In this document: piece after piece, positions 1 through 8,470 of the stretch
Position numbering within the stretch: the first letter of the stretch is position 1
Layout of the letters: each line of letters begins with the position of its first letter
Source: Bacillota bacterium
GTDB taxonomy: Bacteria > Bacillota > Limnochordia > Limnochordales > ZCTH02-B6
Direction: 5' to 3'
Assembly: GCA_017577945.1 (NCBI GenBank)
Contig: PKQS01000007.1
Location: forward strand, 62,001 to 126,000
DNA: 64,000 nucleotides
Notes under the pieces: generated by a model
The model's input: the letters and a program-made list of their open reading frames with translations, nothing else
The model's database searches: none
Told to the model about the DNA's origin: nothing
Program-made: the position numbers and the translations under genes

Positions 1-978
1 ACCAGCGTGCTCGTCTCGCTGCGCCGCGTGCTGAAGGAGATGCGCCCCGATCGGGTGCTGGTCCACGGCGACACGACGACGACGTTCGCGGCCAGCTTGG
101 CGGCTTACTACGAGCGCATCCCCGTGGGGCACGTGGAGGCGGGGCTGCGGACCGGCAACATCTACGCGCCTTGGCCTGAAGAGATGAATCGGAAGCTGAC
201 GGGCGCCATTGCCGATCTGCACTTCGCACCTACGCCCTCGGCGCGGGCGAACTTGCTGCGGGAAGGGGTCAGCGCCGACGCTATTTACGTCACCGGCAAC
301 ACGGTTATCGACGCGCTGCTGGACGTGGCGGGCCGCATCCGCTCGGACGCCGCGCTCGGAGAAACCCTGGCCCGGCGCTTCTCGTTCCTGCGCCCGGATC
401 GCCGGCTCGTGCTCGTCACCGGCCACCGGCGCGAAAACTTCGGCCAGCCTTTCGAGCGGCTGTGCCGCGCGCTGGCGACCCTGGCTTCGCGAGATGACGT
501 GCAGATCGTCTATCCCGTGCATCTGAACCCGAACGTGCAGGAGCCGGTCCGGCGCATCCTGGGCGGGCTGCCGCCGGAGTGCTGTGCTCTGATCGACCCG
601 GTGGACTACGTGGAGTTCGTCTACCTGATGCTGCGGGCCGACTTCATCATCACCGACTCGGGCGGCGTGCAGGAGGAAGCGCCCAGCCTGGGCAAGCCGG
701 TGTTGGTGACGCGGGAGACGACGGAGCGGCCCGAGGCGGTGCTGGCGGGCACGGTGCGGCTGGTGGGCACCGACGAAGAGCGGATCGTGGCCGAAGCGAC
801 GCGGCTTCTGGAAGACGAAGAGCATTACCGGCGCATGAGCGAGGCGCAAAACCCTTACGGGGACGGCTATGCGGCCTGGCGCATCGTGAACGTGCTGGTG
901 CAGACGGCGGGGCTTGCCGACGGTCCGCTGACGCCCGTGCCGGAATTCGGCGGCGCGGAAGCCGTGATTTCGTATTAA
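1..978 (+). CDS. wecB: UDP-N-acetylglucosamine 2-epimerase, 5'-truncated by window edge
   Basis: Non-hydrolysing epimerase that interconverts UDP-GlcNAc and UDP-ManNAc in the cytoplasm for surface-polysaccharide synthesis. The frame is open to the left edge, so roughly the first 50 residues are outside the window; 325 residues are visible against a usual 360-390. Family signatures are [10 protein letters not shown] near visible residue 44, TGNTVIDAL near 98, GHRRENFG near 140 and [15 protein letters not shown] near 218, followed by the ERPEA run. A GTG at position 7 is only an internal codon. The gene opens a cluster with an O-antigen-ligase-like protein and a GT4 glycosyltransferase. The true start cannot be seen. 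Confidence 0.92.
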   Translation, partial: TSVLVSLRRVLKEMRPDRVLVHGDTTTTFAASLAAYYERIPVGHVEAGLRTGNIYAPWPEEMNRKLTGAIADLHFAPTPSARANLLREGVSADAIYVTGNTVIDALLDVAGRIRSDAALGETLARRFSFLRPDRRLVLVTGHRRENFGQPFERLCRALATLASRDDVQIVYPVHLNPNVQEPVRRILGGLPPECCALIDPVDYVEFVYLMLRADFIITDSGGVQEEAPSLGKPVLVTRETTERPEAVLAGTVRLVGTDEERIVAEATRLLEDEEHYRRMSEAQNPYGDGYAAWRIVNVLVQTAGLADGPLTPVPEFGGAEAVISY

Positions 979-1141
979 ACTGTTCGTTTTCGCGACGTTT
1001 GTCGACGAATTGTTCCGCAAGTCGGGAAGGAACCGAGACCATAGGCACGAATTTCCCGTAGTGCTGTCTTTATCCGGCCTCTTCACGTCGTCATACGTAC
1101 CTTCTTCCGGCAAGCGGGGCCATTGCGTGGGGGTAGGGGGC

Positions 1142-1378
1142 GTGCAGGTCCGCTACGAGCCTGTTCGGGACGTTCTGACGGTTCAACTGCAACAGGACGC
1201 GGCGATCGCCGACGTGTCGGAGGATTTGTCAGGCACGGTGTTCGGCTTTGACCGGCGCGGCAAGCTGGTCGTCATCCAGATCTCGGACGCCACGCGCAAC
1301 ATCGACCAGGTGCGGCGGTTGGAACAGGCCCTGGAGGGCGTAGTGACCCGCATCCTCGGGCGGTCCGCGACGGAATAG
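1142..1378 (+). CDS. Small DUF2283-family protein
   Basis: A protein of about 78 residues with the short beta-rich pattern of the DUF2283 family: an opening VRYEPVRDVLTVQL, then a GTVFGFDRRGKLVVIQI strand pair. Its function is not known; related proteins are small, cytoplasmic and common in thermophiles. I place the start at GTG 1142 so that the conserved domain begins at once. GTG 1127 is in frame and gives five more residues. The frame stays open to 1010, but the upstream residues look unlike a protein domain. It sits between wecB and the O-antigen-ligase-like gene and is probably co-transcribed, though nothing ties it to glycan synthesis. Confidence 0.6.
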   Translation: MQVRYEPVRDVLTVQLQQDAAIADVSEDLSGTVFGFDRRGKLVVIQISDATRNIDQVRRLEQALEGVVTRILGRSATE

Positions 1379-1466
1379 CGTTTCCGCCCGTTGGCCTGCA
1401 GGAAGCGTCGGTCCGTCCGAGAACGCGCTGAACGAAGAAAACAACGCAACCGGAGTCGGATACGCC

Positions 1467-2654
1467 ATGGATAAGTCTCGATGGGCCGACGCCCTCTTCT
1501 ATTCCGGTTGGACGCTGTTTTTCGCTGGGATTCCCTTTATCGGCTGGAGTTCGCTGGGACTGCTGCTCCTTTTCATGGAGTGGGCGGCGGGCTACCGGCG
1601 GCGGAGGAAGCCGGAACTCGACCCACCGCCGCTGTACCAGGCAGCGGTGTGGGGCCTGATCGCGGCGTTTTTCCTCAGCAGCGTCTTTGCCGCGAGCCGC
1701 TATGACGCCTTCGGCACCAGTGTCGGTTACGCGCTGGCCCACCTGTTTGGCCTGTCGTACGCGTACCGGGTCGAGCGGGAGCGTCCGGGAGCCTTTCTGC
1801 GCAGCCTCTGGATCGCGCCGCTTGCCGGCGCGGCGCACGCCGCGCTGGGGCTCTATCAAATCGCGACCGGAGCCCGGCGGGCTGTGGGCGTCCACGAGAA
1901 TCCGAACGCCTTCGGCACGGCTATGCTCTTCGCGCTGTTCCTCGGCATCCTCGCGCTGGCGTCCGCCAAGGGCCGCGTGCGCTGGCTCGTGTGGCCGTAT
2001 ACTGTCCTGGTATGCGGCGGCTTGTTAGCCAGCGGCTCGCGCGGTTCGTGGCTCGGGGCCGCGGCGGGCGTCGTCGTTTTCGCGGTGCTGTACGCCGTCA
2101 TGCACCGGGAAGGGCTGCGGCGGCGCGCGGTGAAGGTGGCGGCGGTGGTCGTGATGGCGACGTTGGCGGTTGGCCTCGCCGTCGCGGCGTGGGGCAACGA
2201 CTACCTGCAGCGCCGGTTTGATTCCATGTTCACGCTGGACCGCAACCAGGACCGCGTGGTGCTGTACCGCACCGTCTGGAACATGTTCAAGGCCTATCCC
2301 CTGTTGGGCGTGGGGCCCAACAACATCAAGCACCATTACGACGACTTCGTTGTGGTGCAGGGGCGCTACCAGCACCATGGCATGGCCCACAACCTGTTCC
2401 TGCAGGCGCTGTCGGAGACCGGCGTCATCGGCACGGCCTTCCTGGTGCTTTTGCTAGGCTGCTGGTTCGTCCTCGGTTTTCCGCGCGGCGGCTCGCCTGC
2501 GCATCTGGGGCTGTATGCGCTGCTGGCCGCGTTGGTCGTACGCGACCAGTTCGACGGCGCGTCCGTCAATCTCAACATTCTCTTTTTCATGACCTGGCTC
2601 GGTGCCACGCTCATCGCCTACGGCTGGCGCGGAGCCCAAGCGAAGGAGTCGTGA
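1467..2654 (+). CDS. O-antigen ligase / Wzy-like polysaccharide polymerase family membrane protein
   Basis: Integral membrane protein of 395 residues with about ten hydrophobic segments and the Wzy_C (O-antigen ligase) pattern. SGSRGSWLG lies near residue 190 and is followed by a helix. A periplasm-facing loop contains the arginine-rich DRNQDRVVLYRTVWNMF near residue 260. HNLFLQALSETGVIG lies near residue 310. Such proteins join lipid-linked glycans to an acceptor or polymerise repeat units outside the membrane. The ATG at 1467 follows a weak GGAG. The stop is 4 bp before the TTG start of the next glycosyltransferase, which suggests one transcript. Whether it acts as a ligase, a polymerase or a teichuronic-type enzyme cannot be told from sequence. 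Confidence 0.82.
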   Translation: MDKSRWADALFYSGWTLFFAGIPFIGWSSLGLLLLFMEWAAGYRRRRKPELDPPPLYQAAVWGLIAAFFLSSVFAASRYDAFGTSVGYALAHLFGLSYAYRVERERPGAFLRSLWIAPLAGAAHAALGLYQIATGARRAVGVHENPNAFGTAMLFALFLGILALASAKGRVRWLVWPYTVLVCGGLLASGSRGSWLGAAAGVVVFAVLYAVMHREGLRRRAVKVAAVVVMATLAVGLAVAAWGNDYLQRRFDSMFTLDRNQDRVVLYRTVWNMFKAYPLLGVGPNNIKHHYDDFVVVQGRYQHHGMAHNLFLQALSETGVIGTAFLVLLLGCWFVLGFPRGGSPAHLGLYALLAALVVRDQFDGASVNLNILFFMTWLGATLIAYGWRGAQAKES

Positions 2655-2658
2655 CCGC

Positions 2659-3768
2659 TTGAAGAAATCCGCGGCGCCGGCGGTGCTGTACGTCCTGCCG
2701 TATCTGGAAGCGGCCGGCACCGAGCGGCACGTGTTGACCTTGGCTGAGGCGTTGAAGGACCAGCTGCGCCTGGGGTTGCTGGCGCCGCCGGGCCCGCTGC
2801 TGCCCGAGTTCGAGCGGCTGGGAGTTCATTACGTTCCGTTTACCGGCTTGCATGTGGACTTGCGCCGGGGGCTGGGCGAGTTTCGCCGCGGCCTGCGGGT
2901 GATGATGGCAGGGTTCCGGCCCAACGTTCTTCACGTGCACGCGGGCGCCGAGCTGGCGGTGCTGGCGCACACGGTCGCGCCCAAGGTGCCCATCGTGCTG
3001 ACGATCCATGCCTTCCACGGCCGCCACGCCGAAGCCAACTACCGCCTGGCCGGCTGGCTCGCGCGGCTGGCGCGGGTGCAGCGCGTCATCGCCGTTTCGC
3101 AGTCCGAAGCGCGGCTGCTGGCCGCCGGGGGCCTCAGACCGCCGCGGCTCGAAGTCATCTACAACGGCATTCCCGACCGGCAAGGGGAGCCCATCGACTG
3201 GCGAGCGGAAGCGGGGTGGCCGGAAGGCGACCCCATCGTCGGTGTCGTGGCGCGGCTGGAGCCCCCCAAAGGGGTCCACTTGCTGCTGGAGGCCGTGGCG
3301 CGGCTGCACCGCAGGGGCACGGTGCGGTCCCGGCTGGTGGTGGTCGGCGACGGCTCGGCCAGGGAGGCGCTGATGGACCAAGCTCGCGCCTTGGGCTTGA
3401 CGGAGTGGGTGTACTTCGCCGGCTTTCGCCCCGACAGCTGGCGCGCGTACGGTGGCTTCGAGGTGGCCGTGGTGCCGTCGCTGCAGGACGGGTTCCCCCT
3501 GGCGGGCCTGGAGGCCATGGCCGCCGGGCGCCCCGTCGTGGCATCGGATGCCGGTGGCCTGCCGGAGATGGTGGAGCACGGCGAGACGGGCCTCGTTTTT
3601 CCCGCCGGCGACGTCGACGCGCTGGCCGATTGCCTGCAGGCGCTGCTGACCGATCCCGCGAGGGCGCGTGCCATGGGCCGCCGGGCCCGGGAGCGCTTCC
3701 TCGAACGCTTTCACCTCGACCAGATGGTCCAGCGGACGCGCGCGATTTACGACGCCGTCGCCCGCTGA
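2659..3768 (+). CDS. Glycosyltransferase family 4 (GT-B fold)
   Basis: Retaining GT4-type transferase of 369 residues that adds a sugar from a nucleotide donor to a lipid-linked or glycan acceptor on the cytoplasmic face. The N-terminal acceptor domain starts VLYVLPYLEAAGTERHV. The C-terminal donor domain has VGVVARLEPPKGVHLLL near residue 195, VVVGDGSARE near 230, and the E-x7-E region LEAMAAGRPVVASDAGGLPE near 285. The start is TTG 2659, behind an AAGGAG at 2643-2648; the frame stays open upstream but would overlap the preceding gene. The specific sugar is unknown. It is the last gene of the polysaccharide run visible here. Confidence 0.85.
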   Translation: MKKSAAPAVLYVLPYLEAAGTERHVLTLAEALKDQLRLGLLAPPGPLLPEFERLGVHYVPFTGLHVDLRRGLGEFRRGLRVMMAGFRPNVLHVHAGAELAVLAHTVAPKVPIVLTIHAFHGRHAEANYRLAGWLARLARVQRVIAVSQSEARLLAAGGLRPPRLEVIYNGIPDRQGEPIDWRAEAGWPEGDPIVGVVARLEPPKGVHLLLEAVARLHRRGTVRSRLVVVGDGSAREALMDQARALGLTEWVYFAGFRPDSWRAYGGFEVAVVPSLQDGFPLAGLEAMAAGRPVVASDAGGLPEMVEHGETGLVFPAGDVDALADCLQALLTDPARARAMGRRARERFLERFHLDQMVQRTRAIYDAVAR

Positions 3769-3876
3769 CGGCAGCGCGGCCTCGACACGTGACAAAGCGC
3801 GGCGCGCTGAGGGCATTGCGTCCTGCCATAGCGAGCCAGAGTTGGTCTACAATGGAATCGACGGGAGGGAGCAGCC

Positions 3877-4461
3877 ATGTTCGAGCGGGTTCTCGTAGCC
3901 CTGGACGGCTCGGAGAACGCGTGGAAAGCCCTCAAGCACGCCGTGGAAGTGGCGAAGGGCGTCGGCGCGAAGCGGATCGGGCTCGTGCACGTGCGGCCGT
4001 CGCTGGACACGCTGGCGTACGCCTACGGCTACGAAACCGTAGGGATGCCGGGCTGGTCGTTCGCCGAGCGGCTCAATGAAGGGATCCGCCAGGCCGAGCA
4101 GCGATCGCTGGAGCTGCTGCGGGAGGCGGAGCGGTATGTCCGCGAGCAGGGGCTCACCGGCGTGGAGGTCGTGCTGCATCCGGAGGAGGGCCCGGTGGTT
4201 CGGCGCATCATCGACACGGCCCGCCGGGAGGGCTACGACTTGCTGGTGCTGGGCAGCCGCGGCATGGGGCGGGCCGCCGGGTTGCTGCTGGGCAGCGTCA
4301 GCCAGTCGGTGGCGGCCAATTTGCCGTGTTCGGTGCTCATTGTGGACTCCCGGACGCGCGAGGAGCGCGCCCAGCGACCGGGCAGCGGGGAAGGTGCACG
4401 CACGGAGGTTTCCGCCGGGCGCGGCGGCAGCGGTGAGGCGGGTGCCGGCCATGGAGCTTGA
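3877..4461 (+). CDS. Universal stress protein (UspA family)
   Basis: Cytoplasmic single-domain Usp of 194 residues. The first strand reads RVLVALDGSENAWKAL and the ATP-binding loop near residue 125 is LGSRGMGRAAGLLLGSVSQS, matching G-x2-G-x9-G-S/T; it is therefore expected to be an ATP-binding type. The core ends near residue 153 with CSVLIVD. The remaining 40 residues are charged, Gly/Arg-rich and without recognisable fold, longer than usual. GGGAGG lies 5-10 bp upstream of the ATG. The 3' end overlaps the sirtuin start by 11 bp, so the two are probably translated together. The precise stress role is unknown. Confidence 0.9.
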   Translation: MFERVLVALDGSENAWKALKHAVEVAKGVGAKRIGLVHVRPSLDTLAYAYGYETVGMPGWSFAERLNEGIRQAEQRSLELLREAERYVREQGLTGVEVVLHPEEGPVVRRIIDTARREGYDLLVLGSRGMGRAAGLLLGSVSQSVAANLPCSVLIVDSRTREERAQRPGSGEGARTEVSAGRGGSGEAGAGHGA

Positions 4462-5236
4462 GGCATGGGACGTCGACGTACGCGACGTGATTCGGCAGGC
4501 GGCGGCGCGGCTGCGGCGCGCCGTGGATGAAGGCGAACCGGTGGCGGCGCTGACGGGCGCGGGCGTCAGCGTCGAGAGCGGCATCCCGACTTTCCGTGGC
4601 GGCGGCGGTGCCTTCTGGGCGGGCTTCCGATCCGAAGATCTGGCGACGCCGGAAGCGTTTCGCCGCCATCCGGAGAAGGTGTGGGAGTGGTATCACCAGC
4701 GCCGGCAGTTCGTCATGAGCGCGCAGCCCAACCCCGCGCACAAGGCGCTGGCGGCGCTGGAGGCCGTCCATCCGCACTTTACGCTCATCACGCAGAACGT
4801 GGACGGGCTGCACCAGCGGGCCGGCTCAAAACGGGTAGTGGAGCTGCACGGCAGCTTGCATCAGAAGCGCTGCCTCGACTGTGGCCTCATCAGTCCCATC
4901 CCGCCGGATGCGGAAGGCGTTATGTACTGCGACCTGTGCGGCGGCGTAGCCCGGCCGCATATCGTCTGGTTCGGGGAAATGCTGCCTCCCCACGCGTGGC
5001 GGCAGGCGGAGGAGGCCGCGGCCCGCGCCGGCGTGATGCTGGTGGTTGGTACCAGCGCCCAGGTGTACCCGGCGGCGGGGCTGGTGGAAATCGCCGCGGC
5101 GGCCGGCGCTGACGTCATTGAGGTGAATCCGGAGCCGTCGGCGCTGGCGTGGCTGGCCCGGTGGGCCATTCGCCTGCCCGCGGGCGAGGCGCTGCCGCAG
5201 CTGATGCGGGCGGCGGGACTTCCGACCGAACCTTGA
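4451..5236 (+). CDS. NAD-dependent protein deacylase, Sir2 family (CobB-like)
   Basis: Sirtuin of 261 residues that removes acyl groups from protein lysines using NAD. Visible motifs are LTGAGVSVESGIPTFRG near residue 36 (NAD loop), TQNVDGLHQ near 114, ELHGSLH near 131 with the catalytic His, two CxxC zinc pairs (CLDC and CDLC), WFGEMLP, VVGTSAQVYPAA and VIEVNPEPS. The ATG at 4451 overlaps the universal stress protein. The frame stays open upstream to 4076 only as a shadow of that gene. The tight overlap with a Usp and the presence of ackA elsewhere in the window suit control of acetyl-CoA-linked enzymes, but the targets are not known. Confidence 0.92.
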   Translation: MELEAWDVDVRDVIRQAAARLRRAVDEGEPVAALTGAGVSVESGIPTFRGGGGAFWAGFRSEDLATPEAFRRHPEKVWEWYHQRRQFVMSAQPNPAHKALAALEAVHPHFTLITQNVDGLHQRAGSKRVVELHGSLHQKRCLDCGLISPIPPDAEGVMYCDLCGGVARPHIVWFGEMLPPHAWRQAEEAAARAGVMLVVGTSAQVYPAAGLVEIAAAAGADVIEVNPEPSALAWLARWAIRLPAGEALPQLMRAAGLPTEP

Positions 5237-5434
5237 TGGCGCGCCCGGGACATGTCCCTGCGCGGAGCGTGCGACGCGCCGTTTTGCCCGCACGAAGCGG
5301 CCCCGCTCGGCCCGCAAACGCGGGTGCGGGCGAGCCGACCGGCGGTGCGCAAGGAAAGGACTGGTTTTCGGCGAATGATTCTGACAAGAAAGGCCGCCGG
5401 AGGCGAGCCGTGCTGAACGTGCGGGGTGAGCGGC

Positions 5435-7225
5435 ATGTTTGACGTAGGCTTTATCCAGTGGCTGCAGCAATTTTCCTCGCCGGTGCTGGACCGGCTGTTT
5501 CTGCTGATCACGGACCTGGGCAGCCACTACGCATACATGGCCATCCTGCCGTTCATGTACTGGGCCGTCGACCGGCACGTAGGGCGCAGGCTGGCCGGCC
5601 TGTTCTTGGCCTCGATGTGGGTCAACGGGCTCATCAAGGAGTATCTGGTCATGCCGCGGCCGGACCCCGCGGCCGTGCGCGTGCTGGCTGACGAGCCGAG
5701 CCCGGGCTTTCCTTCGGGCCACGCGCAGGGCGCCATGACGTTGTGGGGCTACTTGGCTCTGCAGCTGCGGCGGCGCTGGCTGACGTGGCTGGCCGTCGTC
5801 ATCATCGTCCTGGTGTCCCTGTCGCGGCTGTACCTGGGCGTCCACTTTCCGGGCGACGTCCTGGGCGGCCTCGCTATCGCTGCCGTCTTGATCGTCGTCT
5901 ACACGCTGCTGACGCAATTCGAGCTGGCGTCCCTGCTTTCCGTGCGGCTGCGGATGCTGCTCATTTTCCTAATTCCGCTGCTGCTTTACCCCCTTTACCA
6001 GACCGGCACTTCGGAGCAGCTCATCGGCTTCTTCATCGGCTTTTTCACGGCGGAGACGCTGTCCGCCCAGATGGTGCCTTTCCGCGCCCGGGTCGGCTTT
6101 TTCCAGCAGATCGCGAAGCTCGCCATCGGCTATGCCGGCTTTGCGGGGCTCGTGGTGCTGCACTTGCTCTTCGTGCCCGTCGGCTTGCCGGCGGTCTTGG
6201 GTTACAGCGTCATCGGCGTCTGGATCGCCATGGGCGCGCCGGCGCTGTTCCGGCTGCTGGGCCTGGCCGGCGACGAGCCGGTGCGGCGTACCGATCCGCG
6301 CCTGAGGCGTTACATGCGCCACTACGTCGTCAACGTGCTGGCGGTGATCCTGCTGGTGGCGGCTAGTGCGGCGTACGTGCGGCTGGCGGTTCCGCCCGTG
6401 ACGCGTTCCGCCATGCTGCCGGATGTGGACGTGCTTGTCATCGCGCACCGCGGCGCCTCGGGGCTGGCGCCGGAAAACACGCTGCCGGCCTTCGCGGCGG
6501 CCGTGGAACACGGCGCGCACATGATCGAGCTGGACGTGTGGCCGACGCGGGACGGCGAACTGGTGGTGCTGCACGACGAGACGGTGGATCGGACCACCGA
6601 CGGCACGGGCCGGGTCACCGAGATGACGCTGGCCCAAGTGAAGGCGCTGGACGCGGGCTACCGCTTCACGGCCGACGGCGGCGCCACGTTCCCCTGGCGG
6701 GGCCAGGGCGTCACCATCCCGACGCTCGAGGAAGCGCTGAACGCGTTTCCTGATATGCCGTTCCTCGTGGAGGTCAAGTACCCGGATCCGGACATCGTGC
6801 CCGCTTTGCTGCGCGTCATCGACCGGGCCGGCGCTCGCGACCGGGTCATGATCTCGTCGTTCCACTCCGCCGTCGTGCAGCGGGTACGGCAGATGGCGCC
6901 GGACATTCCCACGGGTTACGGGCAGGAAGAGGCGGTGCGCTACCTGATTCTTCAGCGGCTGGGCCTCGGCGCTCTCTTCCCGCCGGTGGCGCACGCGCTT
7001 CAGGTGCCCGAATGGTACGGCGGCCTGCGGGTGGTGAACCCGGGCTTCCTGCGCCTGGCGCGGCGGCAGGGCGTGGACGTGCATGTGTGGACCATCAACG
7101 ACGAGGAGTCCATGGAGCGGCTGGCGGCCCTGGGCGTGGACGGCATCGTCACCGACTATCCCGACCGGCTGCAGCGGGTTCTGGACAAGCTGGCGGGACG
7201 GTCCCTGGAGCAGCTGTTCTACTGA
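5435..7225 (+). CDS. PAP2 phosphatase - glycerophosphodiester phosphodiesterase fusion membrane protein
   Basis: Protein of 596 residues with two lipid-phosphate hydrolase modules. Residues 1-150 carry the PAP2 signature: KEYLVMPRP, PSGHAQG near residue 92 and SRLYLGVHFPGDV near 129. Further hydrophobic helices extend to about 325. Residues 335-590 form a GDPD domain: AHRGASGLAPENT, ELDVWPTRDGELVVLHD, FLVEVKYPD, HVWTINDEE and DGIVTDYPD. PAP2 proteins dephosphorylate undecaprenyl or phosphatidyl pyro/phosphates outside the membrane, and GDPD cleaves glycerophosphodiesters to glycerol-3-phosphate. ATG 5435 follows GGGGTGAG; GTG 5426 is an alternative start. The fusion suggests linked turnover of phospholipid or teichoic-type polymers. 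Confidence 0.9.
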   Translation: MFDVGFIQWLQQFSSPVLDRLFLLITDLGSHYAYMAILPFMYWAVDRHVGRRLAGLFLASMWVNGLIKEYLVMPRPDPAAVRVLADEPSPGFPSGHAQGAMTLWGYLALQLRRRWLTWLAVVIIVLVSLSRLYLGVHFPGDVLGGLAIAAVLIVVYTLLTQFELASLLSVRLRMLLIFLIPLLLYPLYQTGTSEQLIGFFIGFFTAETLSAQMVPFRARVGFFQQIAKLAIGYAGFAGLVVLHLLFVPVGLPAVLGYSVIGVWIAMGAPALFRLLGLAGDEPVRRTDPRLRRYMRHYVVNVLAVILLVAASAAYVRLAVPPVTRSAMLPDVDVLVIAHRGASGLAPENTLPAFAAAVEHGAHMIELDVWPTRDGELVVLHDETVDRTTDGTGRVTEMTLAQVKALDAGYRFTADGGATFPWRGQGVTIPTLEEALNAFPDMPFLVEVKYPDPDIVPALLRVIDRAGARDRVMISSFHSAVVQRVRQMAPDIPTGYGQEEAVRYLILQRLGLGALFPPVAHALQVPEWYGGLRVVNPGFLRLARRQGVDVHVWTINDEESMERLAALGVDGIVTDYPDRLQRVLDKLAGRSLEQLFY

Positions 7226-7279
7226 CGCCGCGGCGGCGTTCCGCCGGCATGCGCGCCGGGGGCGCCGGGCGATGCGGCG

Positions 7280-7978
7280 CTACGACCGTGCTTTCGGGGC
7301 CGGAACGGCCCGGTACACGTACCCGATCACCTGCGGGTCGGCTTGCCCGTTGGTCAGCTCTTTCAGCGCGGCCGTCAGCCCGCCGAGCTGCGCCGGCCGC
7401 ACCAGCAGGCGGAACGACACTCTTTCTCCGTAATCGACGCTCTCAATGACGACGCCGCGCTCCTGCAGCTCGTGCTGGATGCGGCCCAGCCATTCGTAGG
7501 CGACCGTCAGCGCGACGCGGGTGTGGCGTACTTGTTCGACGACGCCCGCGGCGTCCACGGCCAGCTTCGCCGCTTGGGCGTAGGCACGCACCAGGCCGCT
7601 GGCGCCCAGCAACGTTCCGCCGAAGTAGCGGGTCACGACGATGATGACGTTGCGCAAATCTTCCCGCTGGATCACTTCGAGGATGGGCTTGCCCGCGGTG
7701 CCGCCGGGTTCGCCGTCGTCGCTGAAGCGCACCGTCTCCACGCCGAAGCCAACCCGGTACGCGTAGCAATTGTGGGTGGCCTGGGCGTGTTCCGAGCGGA
7801 TGTGCTCGAGGATGGCCAGCGCCTCTTCCTCGCTGCCGGCGGGCGCGCCCCAGCCGATGAAGCGGGAACGCTTGATGACGATTTCGTCTGAACGAAACGC
7901 CCCCAGCGTCCGGTAGGACTCCGGCATGCTGCCCAGAAAAGCGGGGGACGGTTCGGACGGCTGCGTCTTCTTGCTCAT
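7280..7978 (-). CDS. yigZ: YigZ/IMPACT family protein
   Basis: Soluble protein of 232 residues. The N-terminal IMPACT (UPF0029) domain shows KRSRFIGW, HNCYAYRVG, RFSDDGEPGGTAGKP and VTRYFGGTLLGASGLVRAY. A C-terminal DUF1949 domain follows, rich in beta strands. YigZ proteins are related to the eukaryotic translation regulator IMPACT; their bacterial role is unsettled. The start is the ATG whose complement is 7976-7978. The frame stays open for another 475 codons upstream, but this runs through the riboswitch and antisense to btuF, so it is not coding. It converges with the PAP2-GDPD gene and is divergent from the vitamin B12 importer. Confidence 0.92.
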   Translation of the reverse strand: MSKKTQPSEPSPAFLGSMPESYRTLGAFRSDEIVIKRSRFIGWGAPAGSEEEALAILEHIRSEHAQATHNCYAYRVGFGVETVRFSDDGEPGGTAGKPILEVIQREDLRNVIIVVTRYFGGTLLGASGLVRAYAQAAKLAVDAAGVVEQVRHTRVALTVAYEWLGRIQHELQERGVVIESVDYGERVSFRLLVRPAQLGGLTAALKELTNGQADPQVIGYVYRAVPAPKARS

Positions 7979-8072
7979 TGGCCCCGCCGCACCCGTTGGA
8001 AGCGCGGCGCTTCCCTCCTCACGGACAATGTGCCACAGGCGCGGCGCGGTTGGCAAGGCGCTCCGCGGCTGG

Positions 8073-8101
8073 TTGCGCGCCGGGCGGGGGTGGGGTATAA
8101 T
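8073..8101 (+). promoter_or_regulatory. Candidate sigma-A promoter for btuFCD
   Basis: TTGCGC (8073-8078), a 17-bp spacer and a perfect TATAAT (8096-8101). The predicted start site lies just ahead of the cobalamin riboswitch, so the aptamer would be at the 5' end of the transcript. Confidence 0.6.
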
Positions 8102-8123
8102 CGGGGCGAGACAATTGAACTGG

Positions 8124-8290
8124 CGCAGGTGCCCCCTGCGGGGGGCTAAGAGGGAATCGGGTGCAAATCCCGAGCGGTCCCGCCACTGTAACCGGCATTG
8201 ATGGGGATCGCGGTCACTGCGCGGCAGCGTGGGAAGGCCGCGGTCATGAACCCGCCGGAAGCCAGGAAACCTGCCTGCGTCAGGGTGACG
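8124..8290 (+). promoter_or_regulatory. Cobalamin riboswitch
   Basis: The aptamer shows the conserved landmarks in order: AGGTGCC near 8127, AAGAGGGAA near 8149, GGTGCAAATCCC near 8160, CCGCCACTGTAA near 8180, and the B12 box AGCCAGGAAACCTGCC at 8260-8275. Adenosylcobalamin-type ligands bind this fold. An intrinsic terminator about 100 bp downstream is the likely expression platform, so binding would stop transcription of btuFCD. The boundaries are approximate. Confidence 0.95.
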
Positions 8291-8380
8291 TACACGCCTT
8301 CGGGTCAAAGGCGGGTATGGAAACGCCGGCGGCGCCGTGCCTTCTTGCGGCACGGGCGGCGGCTGCTTAGGCCTTTCTCT

Positions 8381-8407
8381 ACCTGCCCCGCGCGGGCAGG
8401 TTTTTTG
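8381..8407 (+). terminator. Riboswitch-controlled intrinsic terminator
   Basis: An 8-bp perfect GC-rich stem (ACCTGCCC at 8381-8388 with GGGCAGGT at 8394-8401), a five-base loop and a run of six T. It lies between the B12 aptamer and btuF, as expected for transcriptional attenuation. Confidence 0.88.
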
Positions 8408-8470
8408 TTGAGGCCTGCCTCCGGGCGTGTACGTCCAAATCCAAGGCACGCTCGAAGGAGGCATGCTTGG

